From assembly GCF_023701695.1 (NCBI RefSeq), contig NZ_JAJOZC010000001.1:186001-250000 (forward strand): DNA of 64,000 nt. The letters are read 5' to 3'. This DNA is from Streptomyces sp. RKAG290. Lineage in GTDB: Bacteria; Actinomycetota; Actinomycetes; Streptomycetales; Streptomycetaceae. This document shows positions 7,930 to 16,100 of the stretch, piece by piece (within the stretch, counting starts at the first letter, position 1; each line of letters starts with the position of its first letter). Made by a program: the position numbers and the translations under genes. The notes beneath the pieces were generated by a model. The model saw only the letters and a list, made by a program, of their open reading frames with translations. It ran no database searches and was not told the DNA's origin.

Positions 7930-8712
7930 ATGACCGAGGCCGCCGCAGTACGCGCTCCGGGTGGAGCGCAGGCGGTTCAGCGCGCCCTGGACGTCCTGCA
8001 CTGTTTCCACGACAACGGCCCCGACCTGAGCGCGTCGGATCTCGCCCGCCGCCTCGCCCTGTCGGTCTCCACCGCCCACCGGCTCGCGCGCACCCTGCTC
8101 GGCGCCGGTTTCCTGGAACAGGACGCCCGCACGTCCCGCTACCGGCTCGGGCCCGCCGTCACGGAACTGGGCCGTCTCTCGTACCACCAGCGGGGCCTGC
8201 ACCTCGCCGCCCCGGAGCTGGCCGACCTCGCCGAACGCACCGGCGTCACGGCCGACCTGGCGCTGCGCAGCGGACCGCACGCGGTGATCGTCGCGGGCGG
8301 TTCGGTGACCCCCAAGGTGGGGCTGCGCCGGCCGCTGCACTCCACCGCGCTGGGCAAGGTGCTGCTGGCCTGGGCGGGGCCGGGCGAGGGCGGTCCGTCC
8401 TCGCTGCCTCCGCTGCCCGCCTTCACCGACCGCACGATCGTCGAACCGGCGGCCCTGGAGGCAGAGCTGGCCCGGGTGCGGTCCGACGCGTACGCCGTGA
8501 ACGATGGCGAGTCGGCCCACGGGGTACGCACTCTGGCGGTGCCGGTACTGGACGGCGCCGGGCACGCCCGTTTCGCGCTCGCGGTGCGGGCCACCCCCTC
8601 CGTGATCACCGATGCGCGCAAGGACTGGTTCCTGACGCAGGCCCGCTCCTGCGCCCGCGCCCTGGAGGTCCTCCTGCTGTCACCTGCCGAGCGGCGGCCG
8701 CCCACCCCCTGA
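7930..8712 (+). CDS. IclR-family transcriptional regulator of the sulfur operon (probable)
   Basis: 260 residues: an N-terminal winged helix (AVQRALDVLHCFHDNGPDLSA, SASDLARRLALSVSTAHRLA recognition region, about residues 12-75) and a C-terminal IclR effector domain with LRRPLHSTALGKVLLAW and ESAHGVRTLAVPVLD. The ATG at 7930 (MTEAAAV) is preceded by GGAGAG at suitable distance and removes an uncharacteristic 34-residue upstream extension. It is divergent from the sulfur operon with a shared 185-bp promoter region holding two palindromes, which makes local control likely. Effector unknown; a sulfonate or an intermediate is a guess from context. Confidence 0.9.
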   Translation: MTEAAAVRAPGGAQAVQRALDVLHCFHDNGPDLSASDLARRLALSVSTAHRLARTLLGAGFLEQDARTSRYRLGPAVTELGRLSYHQRGLHLAAPELADLAERTGVTADLALRSGPHAVIVAGGSVTPKVGLRRPLHSTALGKVLLAWAGPGEGGPSSLPPLPAFTDRTIVEPAALEAELARVRSDAYAVNDGESAHGVRTLAVPVLDGAGHARFALAVRATPSVITDARKDWFLTQARSCARALEVLLLSPAERRPPTP

Positions 8713-8820
8713 CCGCCCCGGGCCTGCTCCCGGCCGCTGCCCGCGCATGGGACGATATGTGTCGCTCCGGCCGGCTGCCGGGCGGGGCGGCAGCGAGGCT
8801 GCGGGGACAGAGGGACGTAC

Positions 8821-11016
8821 ATGACTGAGGCCGGGTCCACGGAGGGCGGGGCGCCGACCGGGCGGGCGGCCCGGGAGCTGCTCGCGCGGGCCGAGGGACT
8901 GCTGGGCGCGGCACAAGGGGTGCTGGCCGATCACCGCCGCGCCGTCGATGCCGTACGGGCGGCTCTTGACCCGCTGCTCGACGCCCTGGTCCGCAGCGAA
9001 CTGTCGGCCATCCCGGTGTCCCGGCTCAAGGACGTCACCGAGGGGCGACTGCGCATCAGCGCGGTCGAGCAGGCCGGTTTCACGACCGTCGGACAGGTGC
9101 ACGGGGCGAACCGCTACGAGCTCCGCCAGATCCCCGGGGTCGGCGCCCAGACGGCCGACCAGGCGCTCGCCGCGGCGGGCCAGATCGCCCATGCGGTACG
9201 GGACACGGTCACGGTCCGGATAGCGGTGGACACCCCGGACGAGGCCATGACCGCCCTGGTCAGCGCGTTGTACCGGCTGGTCGAGGCCGGGCCGGACGTG
9301 CGGCGGGCCGTGGACGGGGCCCGCCGGCTGACCGAGCGGCTGGGGCCGTTGCTGGTCGAGGCCGGACCCGTGCGGGGGCGGCTGCGGATGCTCTTCACGC
9401 ACCGGCAGGCCCGGGCGCAGGCGCTGGCGGCGGTGGCCGCCGCCCATGCGGTGGTCGCCGACGCGGTGGAGCGTGAACTCCCGCTGCTGTTCGGGCAGGT
9501 CTCGGTCGACCTGCTACGCGATCCGGACTCCGCGGTCGCGGCCTGGGTCGACTTCGAGGTGCGGTCCGCCGAGTACTACAGCCTGCTCGCCGAGATGTCC
9601 GGCAGCGGGCCCGACCGGGACGCCGCCGAGGGGTTCCTGCCGTCCGGGATCGCCGACCGGGTGCGCGGGCTGCGGCTGGACGACGCCCGGCTGCGGGTGT
9701 CGCTGCGCGGCTACCAGTCGTTCGGTGCACGCTTCGCGCTCGCGCAGAAGCGGGTGATCCTCGGTGACGAGATGGGGCTCGGCAAGACCGTCCAGGCCAT
9801 TGCCGCACTGGCCCATCTCGCGGCGCAGGGAGAGACCCACTTCCTGGTGGTCTGTCCGGCGAGCGTGCTGATCAACTGGACGCGGGAGGTCCGCGCCCGT
9901 TCCACGCTGCGCGCGCTGCCGGTGCACGGCCCCGAGCGGCAGGGCGCGTTCGCGCAGTGGCGGACGGACGGCGGGGTCGCGCTCACCACGTTCGACGCCC
10001 TGCACACCCTGCCCGTCGCGGGCGACAGCGGCATCCGGCCCGGCATGCTCGTGGTCGACGAGGCGCACTACGTGAAGAATCCCGCCACCCGCCGCTCGCA
10101 GGCGGTGTCCGGCTGGTCGCAGCGGACCGAGCGGGTGCTGTTCCTGACCGGTACCCCGATGGAGAACCGGGTGGAGGAGTTCCGCAGCCTCGTCCGCCAG
10201 ATCCGGCCCGAACTGGCCCCGTCAATCAGCACCAGCCACGGCGCGGCCGGTTCGAAGGCGTTCCGCCGGGCCGTCGCCCCCGCCTACCTGCGCCGCAATC
10301 AGCAGGACGTCCTCACCGAACTCCCGGCGCTGGTACAGGTCGACGAGTGGGAGGAGTTCAGTGCGGCAGATCTGCTGGCCTACCGCGAGGCGGTGAGCGC
10401 CGGGCAGTTCATGCGGATGCGCCGGGCCGCGTACGCCCGGCCGGCCACCTCCGCGAAACTGAACCGGCTGCGCGAGCTGGTCGCGGAGGCAGCGGGCAAC
10501 GGCCTGAAGGTCGTGGTGTTCTCGTACTTCCGCGAGGTGCTGGAGACGGTCCGCCAGGCCCTGGGCGAGGGCGTGATCGGCCCGCTGTCCGGGAGCCTGC
10601 CGGCCGCCCGGCGCCAGGAGCTGATCGACGGGTTCACCGCGGTGGACGGCCACGCGGTCCTGCTGAGCCAGATCCAGGCCGGCGGGATCGGGCTGAACAT
10701 GCAGGCCGCCTCGGTGGTCATCCTCTGCGAGCCGCAGATCAAGCCGACGATGGAGCACCAGGCAGTGGCGCGTGCCCACCGGATGGGGCAGATACGCACG
10801 GTCCAGGTGCACCGGCTCCTCGCCGCGGACAGCGTCGACCAGCGCATGCTGGACATCCTGGCCCGCAAGGAGCGGCTGTTCGACACGTACGCACGGCGCA
10901 GCGACGTCGCCGAGACGACGCCGGACGCCGTGGACGTGTCGGACGGGTCGCTGGCCCGCCGCATCGTCGAGGAGGAACAGCAGCGCCTCGCCGCGGTGGC
11001 GGACGCGGGAAACTAG
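8821..11016 (+). CDS. SNF2-family DNA helicase/translocase with helix-hairpin-helix region
   Basis: 731 residues. Residues about 60-125 hold an HhH-like DNA-binding element (TVGQVHGANRYELRQIPGVG). The SNF2 ATPase follows: Walker A DEMGLGKTVQAI near 314-325, motif Ia VVCPASVLINW, DEAH box VVDEAHYVKNP near 410, motif III FLTGTPMENR, and the second RecA lobe with GGIGLNMQAASVVIL and motif VI AVARAHRMGQIRTVQVHRL. Such proteins move along duplex DNA in repair or remodelling. It stands alone, so no partner can be inferred. The ATG at 8821 directly follows a purine-rich AGAGGGACG. It ends before a convergent isomerase-type gene. Confidence 0.92.
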   Translation: MTEAGSTEGGAPTGRAARELLARAEGLLGAAQGVLADHRRAVDAVRAALDPLLDALVRSELSAIPVSRLKDVTEGRLRISAVEQAGFTTVGQVHGANRYELRQIPGVGAQTADQALAAAGQIAHAVRDTVTVRIAVDTPDEAMTALVSALYRLVEAGPDVRRAVDGARRLTERLGPLLVEAGPVRGRLRMLFTHRQARAQALAAVAAAHAVVADAVERELPLLFGQVSVDLLRDPDSAVAAWVDFEVRSAEYYSLLAEMSGSGPDRDAAEGFLPSGIADRVRGLRLDDARLRVSLRGYQSFGARFALAQKRVILGDEMGLGKTVQAIAALAHLAAQGETHFLVVCPASVLINWTREVRARSTLRALPVHGPERQGAFAQWRTDGGVALTTFDALHTLPVAGDSGIRPGMLVVDEAHYVKNPATRRSQAVSGWSQRTERVLFLTGTPMENRVEEFRSLVRQIRPELAPSISTSHGAAGSKAFRRAVAPAYLRRNQQDVLTELPALVQVDEWEEFSAADLLAYREAVSAGQFMRMRRAAYARPATSAKLNRLRELVAEAAGNGLKVVVFSYFREVLETVRQALGEGVIGPLSGSLPAARRQELIDGFTAVDGHAVLLSQIQAGGIGLNMQAASVVILCEPQIKPTMEHQAVARAHRMGQIRTVQVHRLLAADSVDQRMLDILARKERLFDTYARRSDVAETTPDAVDVSDGSLARRIVEEEQQRLAAVADAGN

Positions 11017-11064
11017 AAACATTTCCCTGTGAGGCTGGGGTCGCGGTCGGCGGCAACCGAGGCG

Positions 11065-11080
11065 GCGCCCGCAGGGGCGC
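11065..11080. terminator. Short GC hairpin between convergent genes
   Basis: GCGCCC, loop GCAG, GGGCGC: a 6-bp perfect stem in the 97-bp gap between the helicase stop (11016, plus) and the isomerase-type stop (11114, minus). The position suits a bidirectional terminator; the stem is short, so confidence is limited. Confidence 0.35.
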
Positions 11081-11113
11081 GCACCACCGACAGACGCGTC
11101 ACAAGTGCGCGTC

Positions 11114-11887
11114 CTACGCGTTCGGGTCCCAGTCTGCGAGCTGTTCCATCGGCTCGGTGTCGCCGGTGATCTCCAGGCCGTCGAACGGGAGGCGCTCGTA
11201 GAAGTAGAGGACCAGTTCGCTCGCTGCGCCTCGCATCACCATGTCGCCCGGCTCCGCGTCGGCGGCGAGGTCGTCGCAGCGGACGCCGTCCGCGTCGAGG
11301 GTCAGGCGCCAGGAGCGGCCCTCGGTCGCGTGCAGGTCGATGGTCGCCGGCTTGAACGGCCAGGGGACGCTCGTTGCCGCGACGGTCGTCAGGAACTCGT
11401 CCACGCCCTCGACCGCGACGTCCGTCGGCAGCGGTTGTGCGGCGCCCTGGGTGAGCTGGGCGTCGTAGGTGTGGAGGGCGATCTCCTGGATCTGGTGCCG
11501 GGCCACGGCTCCGCTGGTCTCCGGGGCCTGCGAGCGGCCCCACCAGGTCCAGCAGCCGCGGTCCGGACCGGCCTCGCGCATCGCGTCGAGCATGAGCTCG
11601 GTCGACTCGGCGAGCCAGGCGTCCAGGGCTTCGCGGTCGCGGGGCGCGGTCGGGGCGCCCTTCGGGTCCGTCCTCGCCGGGGGCTCGGCGCCCGGGCCCG
11701 CCGCGATGACGGCGGCCTGGCGGCGGCGGCCGTCGCCGAGGTGCTGCACCAGTTCACGCAGCGTCCAGTCCGGGCAGGTCGGGACCTGGGCGTCGAGGTC
11801 GGGGGCAGACGCTATCGCGGCCCGGAAGGCGGCCGAGCGGTCTTCGATCAGCCGCAGGACCTCGGGGAACTCCAAGATGTATTGCAC
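11114..11887 (-). CDS. Maleylpyruvate isomerase-family, mycothiol-dependent protein
   Basis: 257 residues. The N-terminal DinB-like four-helix part has VPTCPDWTLRELVQHLGD (metal-ligand His in QHLGD) and GAVARHQIQEIALHTYDAQL, whose His residues complete the usual metal site; the C-terminal MDMPI domain covers about residues 150-250 (SWRLTLDADGVRC, GAASELVLYFYERLPFDGLEI). Actinobacterial members use or sense mycothiol, but most have no assigned reaction, so the name describes the family. The ATG at 11887 gives the family N-terminus. A single gene flanked by an IS remnant on its 5' side. Confidence 0.88.
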   Translation of the reverse strand: MQYILEFPEVLRLIEDRSAAFRAAIASAPDLDAQVPTCPDWTLRELVQHLGDGRRRQAAVIAAGPGAEPPARTDPKGAPTAPRDREALDAWLAESTELMLDAMREAGPDRGCWTWWGRSQAPETSGAVARHQIQEIALHTYDAQLTQGAAQPLPTDVAVEGVDEFLTTVAATSVPWPFKPATIDLHATEGRSWRLTLDADGVRCDDLAADAEPGDMVMRGAASELVLYFYERLPFDGLEITGDTEPMEQLADWDPNA

Positions 11888-12002
11888 GTCGGTTGTGTAT
11901 CACGGCGCTCCGGCCGCCAGGTAGCGAATTTGTCGGCCGAAGCGTCGGCGGCCGGGCGGAGCGCCGGCGCCGGTTCGTCCGCGTGCCGGTCCGACCCTTG
12001 GG

Positions 12003-12192
12003 GTGAACGACCTGGCAGAGGACGGCCGTTGATGCCGAGCGGGCCGAACTCGTCGCACGCGGATGTCCGGTCGGGGAAACGGTCCAGGACACGCTCGATC
12101 CGGTCGAGTCCGGCGTGGTGGCCGGGGTCGGTGGACTCCGTCCAGAGTTTGGTGCGTGGGCAGGTGACGCCGCGTCGGGCGAGCGGTTTGCG
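12003..12192 (-). pseudogene. IS630-family transposase remnant
   Basis: Reading the minus strand gives LARRGVTCPRTKLWTESTDP, then GLDRIERVLDRFPDRTSACD and EFGPLGI, the stretch of Streptomyces IS630-type transposases that leads into the first catalytic Asp (normally FDEFGPLGIRP). The usual Phe before the Asp is replaced by Cys. Nothing of the N-terminal helix-turn-helix or of the downstream DDE residues is found, and after EFGPLGI the similarity stops (NGRPLPG). It is an immobile fragment of about 60 codons. No terminal repeats or target duplication were seen. Confidence 0.7.
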
Positions 12193-12218
12193 GATTGCTC
12201 AGCGGGTGGGTGGTGGCC

Positions 12219-12249
12219 GTCCTGACGACGAGGTCCTCGTCGTCAGGAC
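12219..12249 (-). terminator. Perfect 15-bp inverted repeat after the multicopper oxidase gene
   Basis: GTCCTGACGACGAGG and CCTCGTCGTCAGGAC are exact complements separated by a single T. The repeat starts 10 nt downstream of the oxidase stop (12260, minus strand), the place of a transcription terminator; no U-run follows. It might alternatively be a relic of the adjacent IS630 fragment. Confidence 0.65.
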
Positions 12250-12259
12250 TGAGCAGGCA

Positions 12260-13348
12260 CTAGTGACCGTCGTGCGACGCGGCCTTGTCGGGCGTCTTCG
12301 GGGCGGCCGGCTTCGTCGCGGCCGGCTTCATCGCGGCCGGCTTCTTCGCGTCCGGCTTCATCGCGTCCGGCTTCATCGCGTCGTGCGAGGACATGGCGTG
12401 CGCCTCGTGCCCCGGTACCGTCCCGTCCGCCTTGGCCACCAGCAGCATCCCGGCCATGCCCATGTCGGAGTGGCTCTGCACGTGGCAGTGGTACATCCAC
12501 GCGCCCGCGCCCACGTGTTCGCCCGCGATGACCTGGAAGCCGAAGGAGTCCGCTGGCCCGACGATCTTCGTGTCGATCACCCGGGTCGGGTCGTCGGGCC
12601 CGGTGAGCAGGCCCGTGCGGTTGTCCGCCCAGCGGTGACCGTGGACATGGAAGGTGTGGTAGTACTCGCCGTGCGTGATCATGACGACTTCGAGCCGGTC
12701 ACCCACCGTGGCCTCGAAGTCGGGGCTCTTGTCGGCGGCCTTGTTGTTGATCGTCATGTCGTTGAAGACGATCGTGATCGTCTTGTCCGGCAGGATGTCG
12801 CCCTTGCGCCGGACGATCACCGGTCCGTAGAGCCCGTTGCGGATGCCGCCCGTGCCGTGGTCGGTGCCGACGACGTGGTCGTGGTAGTGCCAGTAACCCG
12901 CGCTGCCCGGCTGCCAGGTGCCGTCACTGCGCCGGCCCGGGGCGTGGGTGCGCCAGGTGTACGTACGGGTGCCGCCAGGTTCGACGATGCTCTTGTTCAT
13001 CCGGGTGCCGTCGCTCGCGATGTCGTAGTCGACGCCGTGCGCGTGGAGACTGGCCGCCACGTCCATCGTGTTCTCGAACTCGATGTGCAGGGTGTCGCCC
13101 TCGTTGATCTCGATGAGCGGGCCGGGGATCGACGCCTTCCCCTTCTCGAACCCGTACCCCATCTGACCGTCCGCCAGCTTCTCGGCGTACATCTTGAGAT
13201 GGCGGACCACGCCTCCCGCGGGGGCGGTGCGCGGCGGGTTCTCGGCCGAGGTGGCCTCGATCGCACCGAGGGACAACGATGTCACGCCGGTCGCTGCCGC
13301 GACTGAACCGCCCATCAGAATCCGCCGGTTGAAGCTCCTTCGGTCCAT
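12260..13348 (-). CDS. Two-domain multicopper oxidase (small laccase type), Tat-exported
   Basis: 362-residue secreted copper oxidase. The Tat signal [12 protein letters not shown] begins at residue 3. Copper ligands are all present: [28 protein letters not shown] and the terminal [12 protein letters not shown] (T1 His-Cys-His plus axial Met). Two cupredoxin domains, as in Streptomyces SLAC/EpoA, which work as trimers oxidising phenolics with O2. The C-terminal tail (about residues 310-362) is a Lys/Pro/Ala repeat tail ending DGH, extra to the catalytic fold. The ATG at 13348 follows GGGGAG. Divergent from the PQQ-dehydrogenase gene. Confidence 0.93.
   Translation of the reverse strand: MDRRSFNRRILMGGSVAAATGVTSLSLGAIEATSAENPPRTAPAGGVVRHLKMYAEKLADGQMGYGFEKGKASIPGPLIEINEGDTLHIEFENTMDVAASLHAHGVDYDIASDGTRMNKSIVEPGGTRTYTWRTHAPGRRSDGTWQPGSAGYWHYHDHVVGTDHGTGGIRNGLYGPVIVRRKGDILPDKTITIVFNDMTINNKAADKSPDFEATVGDRLEVVMITHGEYYHTFHVHGHRWADNRTGLLTGPDDPTRVIDTKIVGPADSFGFQVIAGEHVGAGAWMYHCHVQSHSDMGMAGMLLVAKADGTVPGHEAHAMSSHDAMKPDAMKPDAKKPAAMKPAATKPAAPKTPDKAASHDGH
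12309..12383 (-). repeat. Five tandem 15-bp units in the oxidase tail
   Basis: Five consecutive copies of GGCTTCnTCGCGnCn (forward strand) encode the pentads [20 protein letters not shown] and AATKP on the minus strand. Units differ at one to three positions, so copy number probably varies among strains. The tail is lysine-rich and Pro-rich, suggesting attachment to an anionic cell wall or a spacer role (inference). Confidence 0.75.
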
Positions 13349-13610
13349 GTCGAACTCCCCACTGTTGGACGGGTGTTGCAAAGACAGTCAAGACAACTGC
13401 GGCGCGCGACGCGGAGGCGGCCAGGTCGCGGAGGTCGACTCCGCCAAGGACGGTGGTCCTCCGGGACGGGCCACACCGTAGCCCGGGGATCTCCGTTTAT
13501 CCACACTAAGGACAAAGTTCGTTTCATTGCTGCCATAGCTATTGGCGAGTCGCGAAAAGAGGTCTAGCTTCATGCGCTGTTGCAGTGACCAAAGAGGGGT
13601 GGGTGACCAC

Positions 13611-16100
13611 ATGCAGCGCACACCACATCACAGGTCCAGATCGCGACGCGGACTTGCGGCGGCCGTGGCGGCCGGCGCACTGACCGCATCCTTGCTCGGC
13701 GGCAACGCCGCCAGTGCCAGGCCGTATCCCGGACCGACCGAGTCCTTGTCGACAACGTTGTCCCTGCCGTCGCCGCCCGGCGGCGCGAACGTCAAGGTGC
13801 TCGTCTTCCATGCCTCGGCGACCGAGGAGTCGCCGACCGTCGACGCCGGTATCGCGGCGATCGAGAAGATCGGGCTCAGCGGTCCGGAGGCGGGCCGGTT
13901 CAAGACCGTGGCCACCGACGACGCGGCCGTCTTCACCAACGGCAAGCAGCTCGGCAAGTACAACGCCGTCGTCTTCCTGACCGGCGGCGGCGACGTCCTC
14001 GACCCGGAGCAGGAGGCCGGTCTCGAGTCGTACATGAAGGCCGGCGGCGGCTTCCTCGGCATCCATGACGCGGCACGTACCGAGCCGTACTCGGACTGGT
14101 TCACCGGTCTGGTCGGGGCCCGCCCCGCCGCCGACAGTCCCACCTCCGTACAGCGTGCGACGGTGGAGATCGGCGACCGGCAGCACCCGGCTACCAAGAA
14201 CCTCCCACTGGAGTGGAAGCGTCCGGACAAGTGGCTGAACTGGACGGAGAACCCGTCCGGCGACGTGCACACCGTGGCGCGCGTCCGGGAGATCACGTAC
14301 AAGCCGGGAGCGAGCGCCAACGGCTGGGACCACCCGGTCTCCTGGTGCCGTGACTACGACGGCGGCCGGTCCTTCTACACCGCGATGGGCGGTACGGTCG
14401 ACAGCTTCGCCGAGGCCGACTTCCGCGACCACCTGCGCGGAGCGCTGGACTGGACGACCCGGATCTCGCAGGCCGACTGCAAGGCGACGATCACCTCCAA
14501 CTACAAGGCGGAGCGGGTCACTCAGCCCAACCAGCCCGGCCAGAACGACCAGATCGGCGAACCGCACGGACTGGTGACGGCCCCCGACGGACGGGTGCTG
14601 TACATCGGCCGCGGCGGCGCCGACAGCAGCGTGCCGGTCGTCACCGACTGGAAGGACCCGAACGTCGGAAAGGGTCTTGGCCAGATCCACGTCTACGACC
14701 CGAAGACCAAGAAGGTCACCCTCGCCGGTGCCCTGACGGTCTTCGGCAACAAGGGCGGCGGCGACGAGCTCGTCAAGGTCGAGGAGGGCCTGCTCGGCAT
14801 CGAGCTCGACCCGGACTTCGAGAAGAACGGCTGGGTGTACCTGCACTACACACCCCACGACAAGATCGACCGCGACAAGCAGATGGCGGTCCGTCAGGTC
14901 TCCCGGTTCACACTCGACCTGGCGACGAACAAGCTGGACCTCTCGTCCGAGAAGGTGCTGCTGCACTGGCCGGTCCAGATCCACAGCTGCTGCCACGCGG
15001 GCGGCGGCATGGCCTGGGACTCCAAGGGCAACCTGTACATCGCGGCCGGTGACAACAACTCCTCCGGCTTCAGCGACGGTTACTCCGGCAACAACCCGGA
15101 GCCGAACTACAAGGGCGTCTCGTTCGCCGATGCCCGGCGCACCGCGGGCAACACGAACAACCTCAACGGCAAGATCCTGCGGATCCACCCCGAGGACGAC
15201 GGCACCTACACCCTGCCCGAGGGCAACCTCTTCACCGGCAAGGAGACGGACGAGGGAGGCGGCAAGACCCGCGGCGAGATCTACGTGATGGGCGTGCGCA
15301 ACCCGGCCCGGATCGCCGTCGACAAGACGACCGACACGCTGTACGCGGGCTGGGTCGGCCCCGACGCGGGCGCGCCGAGCACCACCTGGGGCCCGGCCAA
15401 GTACGACACGTTCGCCGCGATCACCAAGGCGGGCAACCACGGCTGGCCGTACTGCATGGGCAACAAGCAGCCCTACCGGGACCGCAATCTGCCCGATCCG
15501 AGCAAGCCGCTCGGCTGGTACGACTGCGACCACCCCAAGAACGAGTCGCCGAACAACAACGGTCTGGTGAACCTGCCGCCGATCACCTCCAACACCATCT
15601 GGTACTCGCCGCAGGGCGGCGGCGTGGACTACCCGCGCGACGAGAACGGCATCCCGAGCTACAAGGTGGAGGACCAGAAGGAACTCCTGCCCTGGCTCAA
15701 GGGCGGCGGCCAGGCCACGATGAACGGCCCGGTCTACCGGTACGACCCGAAGGCGGGCGCCGACAAGTGGCCCTCCTACTGGGACGGCAAGTGGTTCGTC
15801 GGTGACTTCTACGACGACACCCAGCCGCGGCACGCCGTGCTCACCGACCCGAAGACGGTCGGCAAGGGCGGACTGCCCACGCACGCCGAGTCGCTCAAGG
15901 AGATCATCCCGGTCGGCGCGGACGGCATCCGCAACCTGATGGACTGGAAGTTCGCGCCGGACGGTTCGCTGTACGTCCTGGACTACGGGCGCGGCTTCTT
16001 CACCTCCGACTCCAAGTCCGCGCTGTGGCGTGTGACGTACAAGGGCGGCGCACCGACCCCGGCCGTCAAGGATCTGGCCAGGAAGGCGGCAGTGCAGTGA
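13611..16100 (+). CDS. Secreted ThuA-domain / PQQ-dependent sugar dehydrogenase fusion
   Basis: 829 residues: signal peptide (HRSRSRRGLAAAVAAGALTA), ThuA trehalose-utilisation domain at about 40-280 (KVLVFHASATEES, GGGFLGIHDAARTEPYSDWF), then a six-bladed beta-propeller of the soluble glucose/sorbosone dehydrogenase type from about 310 (EGLLGIELDPDFEKNGWVYL, SCCHAGGGMAWDSKGNLY, GEIYVMGVRNPARIAVD). Family members oxidise sugars using PQQ. The ATG at 13611 is chosen for the signal peptide that follows and the purine-rich AGAGGGGTGGG upstream; an in-frame ATG at 13572 is possible. Its stop overlaps the GTG of the cupredoxin gene. No PQQ biosynthesis gene is in the window. Confidence 0.88.
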   Translation: MQRTPHHRSRSRRGLAAAVAAGALTASLLGGNAASARPYPGPTESLSTTLSLPSPPGGANVKVLVFHASATEESPTVDAGIAAIEKIGLSGPEAGRFKTVATDDAAVFTNGKQLGKYNAVVFLTGGGDVLDPEQEAGLESYMKAGGGFLGIHDAARTEPYSDWFTGLVGARPAADSPTSVQRATVEIGDRQHPATKNLPLEWKRPDKWLNWTENPSGDVHTVARVREITYKPGASANGWDHPVSWCRDYDGGRSFYTAMGGTVDSFAEADFRDHLRGALDWTTRISQADCKATITSNYKAERVTQPNQPGQNDQIGEPHGLVTAPDGRVLYIGRGGADSSVPVVTDWKDPNVGKGLGQIHVYDPKTKKVTLAGALTVFGNKGGGDELVKVEEGLLGIELDPDFEKNGWVYLHYTPHDKIDRDKQMAVRQVSRFTLDLATNKLDLSSEKVLLHWPVQIHSCCHAGGGMAWDSKGNLYIAAGDNNSSGFSDGYSGNNPEPNYKGVSFADARRTAGNTNNLNGKILRIHPEDDGTYTLPEGNLFTGKETDEGGGKTRGEIYVMGVRNPARIAVDKTTDTLYAGWVGPDAGAPSTTWGPAKYDTFAAITKAGNHGWPYCMGNKQPYRDRNLPDPSKPLGWYDCDHPKNESPNNNGLVNLPPITSNTIWYSPQGGGVDYPRDENGIPSYKVEDQKELLPWLKGGGQATMNGPVYRYDPKAGADKWPSYWDGKWFVGDFYDDTQPRHAVLTDPKTVGKGGLPTHAESLKEIIPVGADGIRNLMDWKFAPDGSLYVLDYGRGFFTSDSKSALWRVTYKGGAPTPAVKDLARKAAVQ

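Larger units (their letters stand above)
11888..12259. other. 372-bp gap: IS630 remnant and hairpin
   Basis: The gap between the isomerase-type gene and the multicopper oxidase stop has no intact gene. It holds about 190 bp of degraded transposase (separate entry) and a perfect 15-bp inverted repeat at 12219-12249. The first ~110 bases (11888-11995) show nothing recognisable apart from the probable promoter of the isomerase-type gene. Confidence 0.6.

Noticed and set aside
12003..12249. Intact insertion sequence
   Set aside because: Only one short transposase block survives; no terminal inverted repeats, target duplication or complete catalytic triad were found.
11105..13306. 733-codon plus-strand open frame
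   Set aside because: Shadow of the isomerase-type protein and multicopper oxidase on the other strand; low-complexity Val/Gly/Arg composition.
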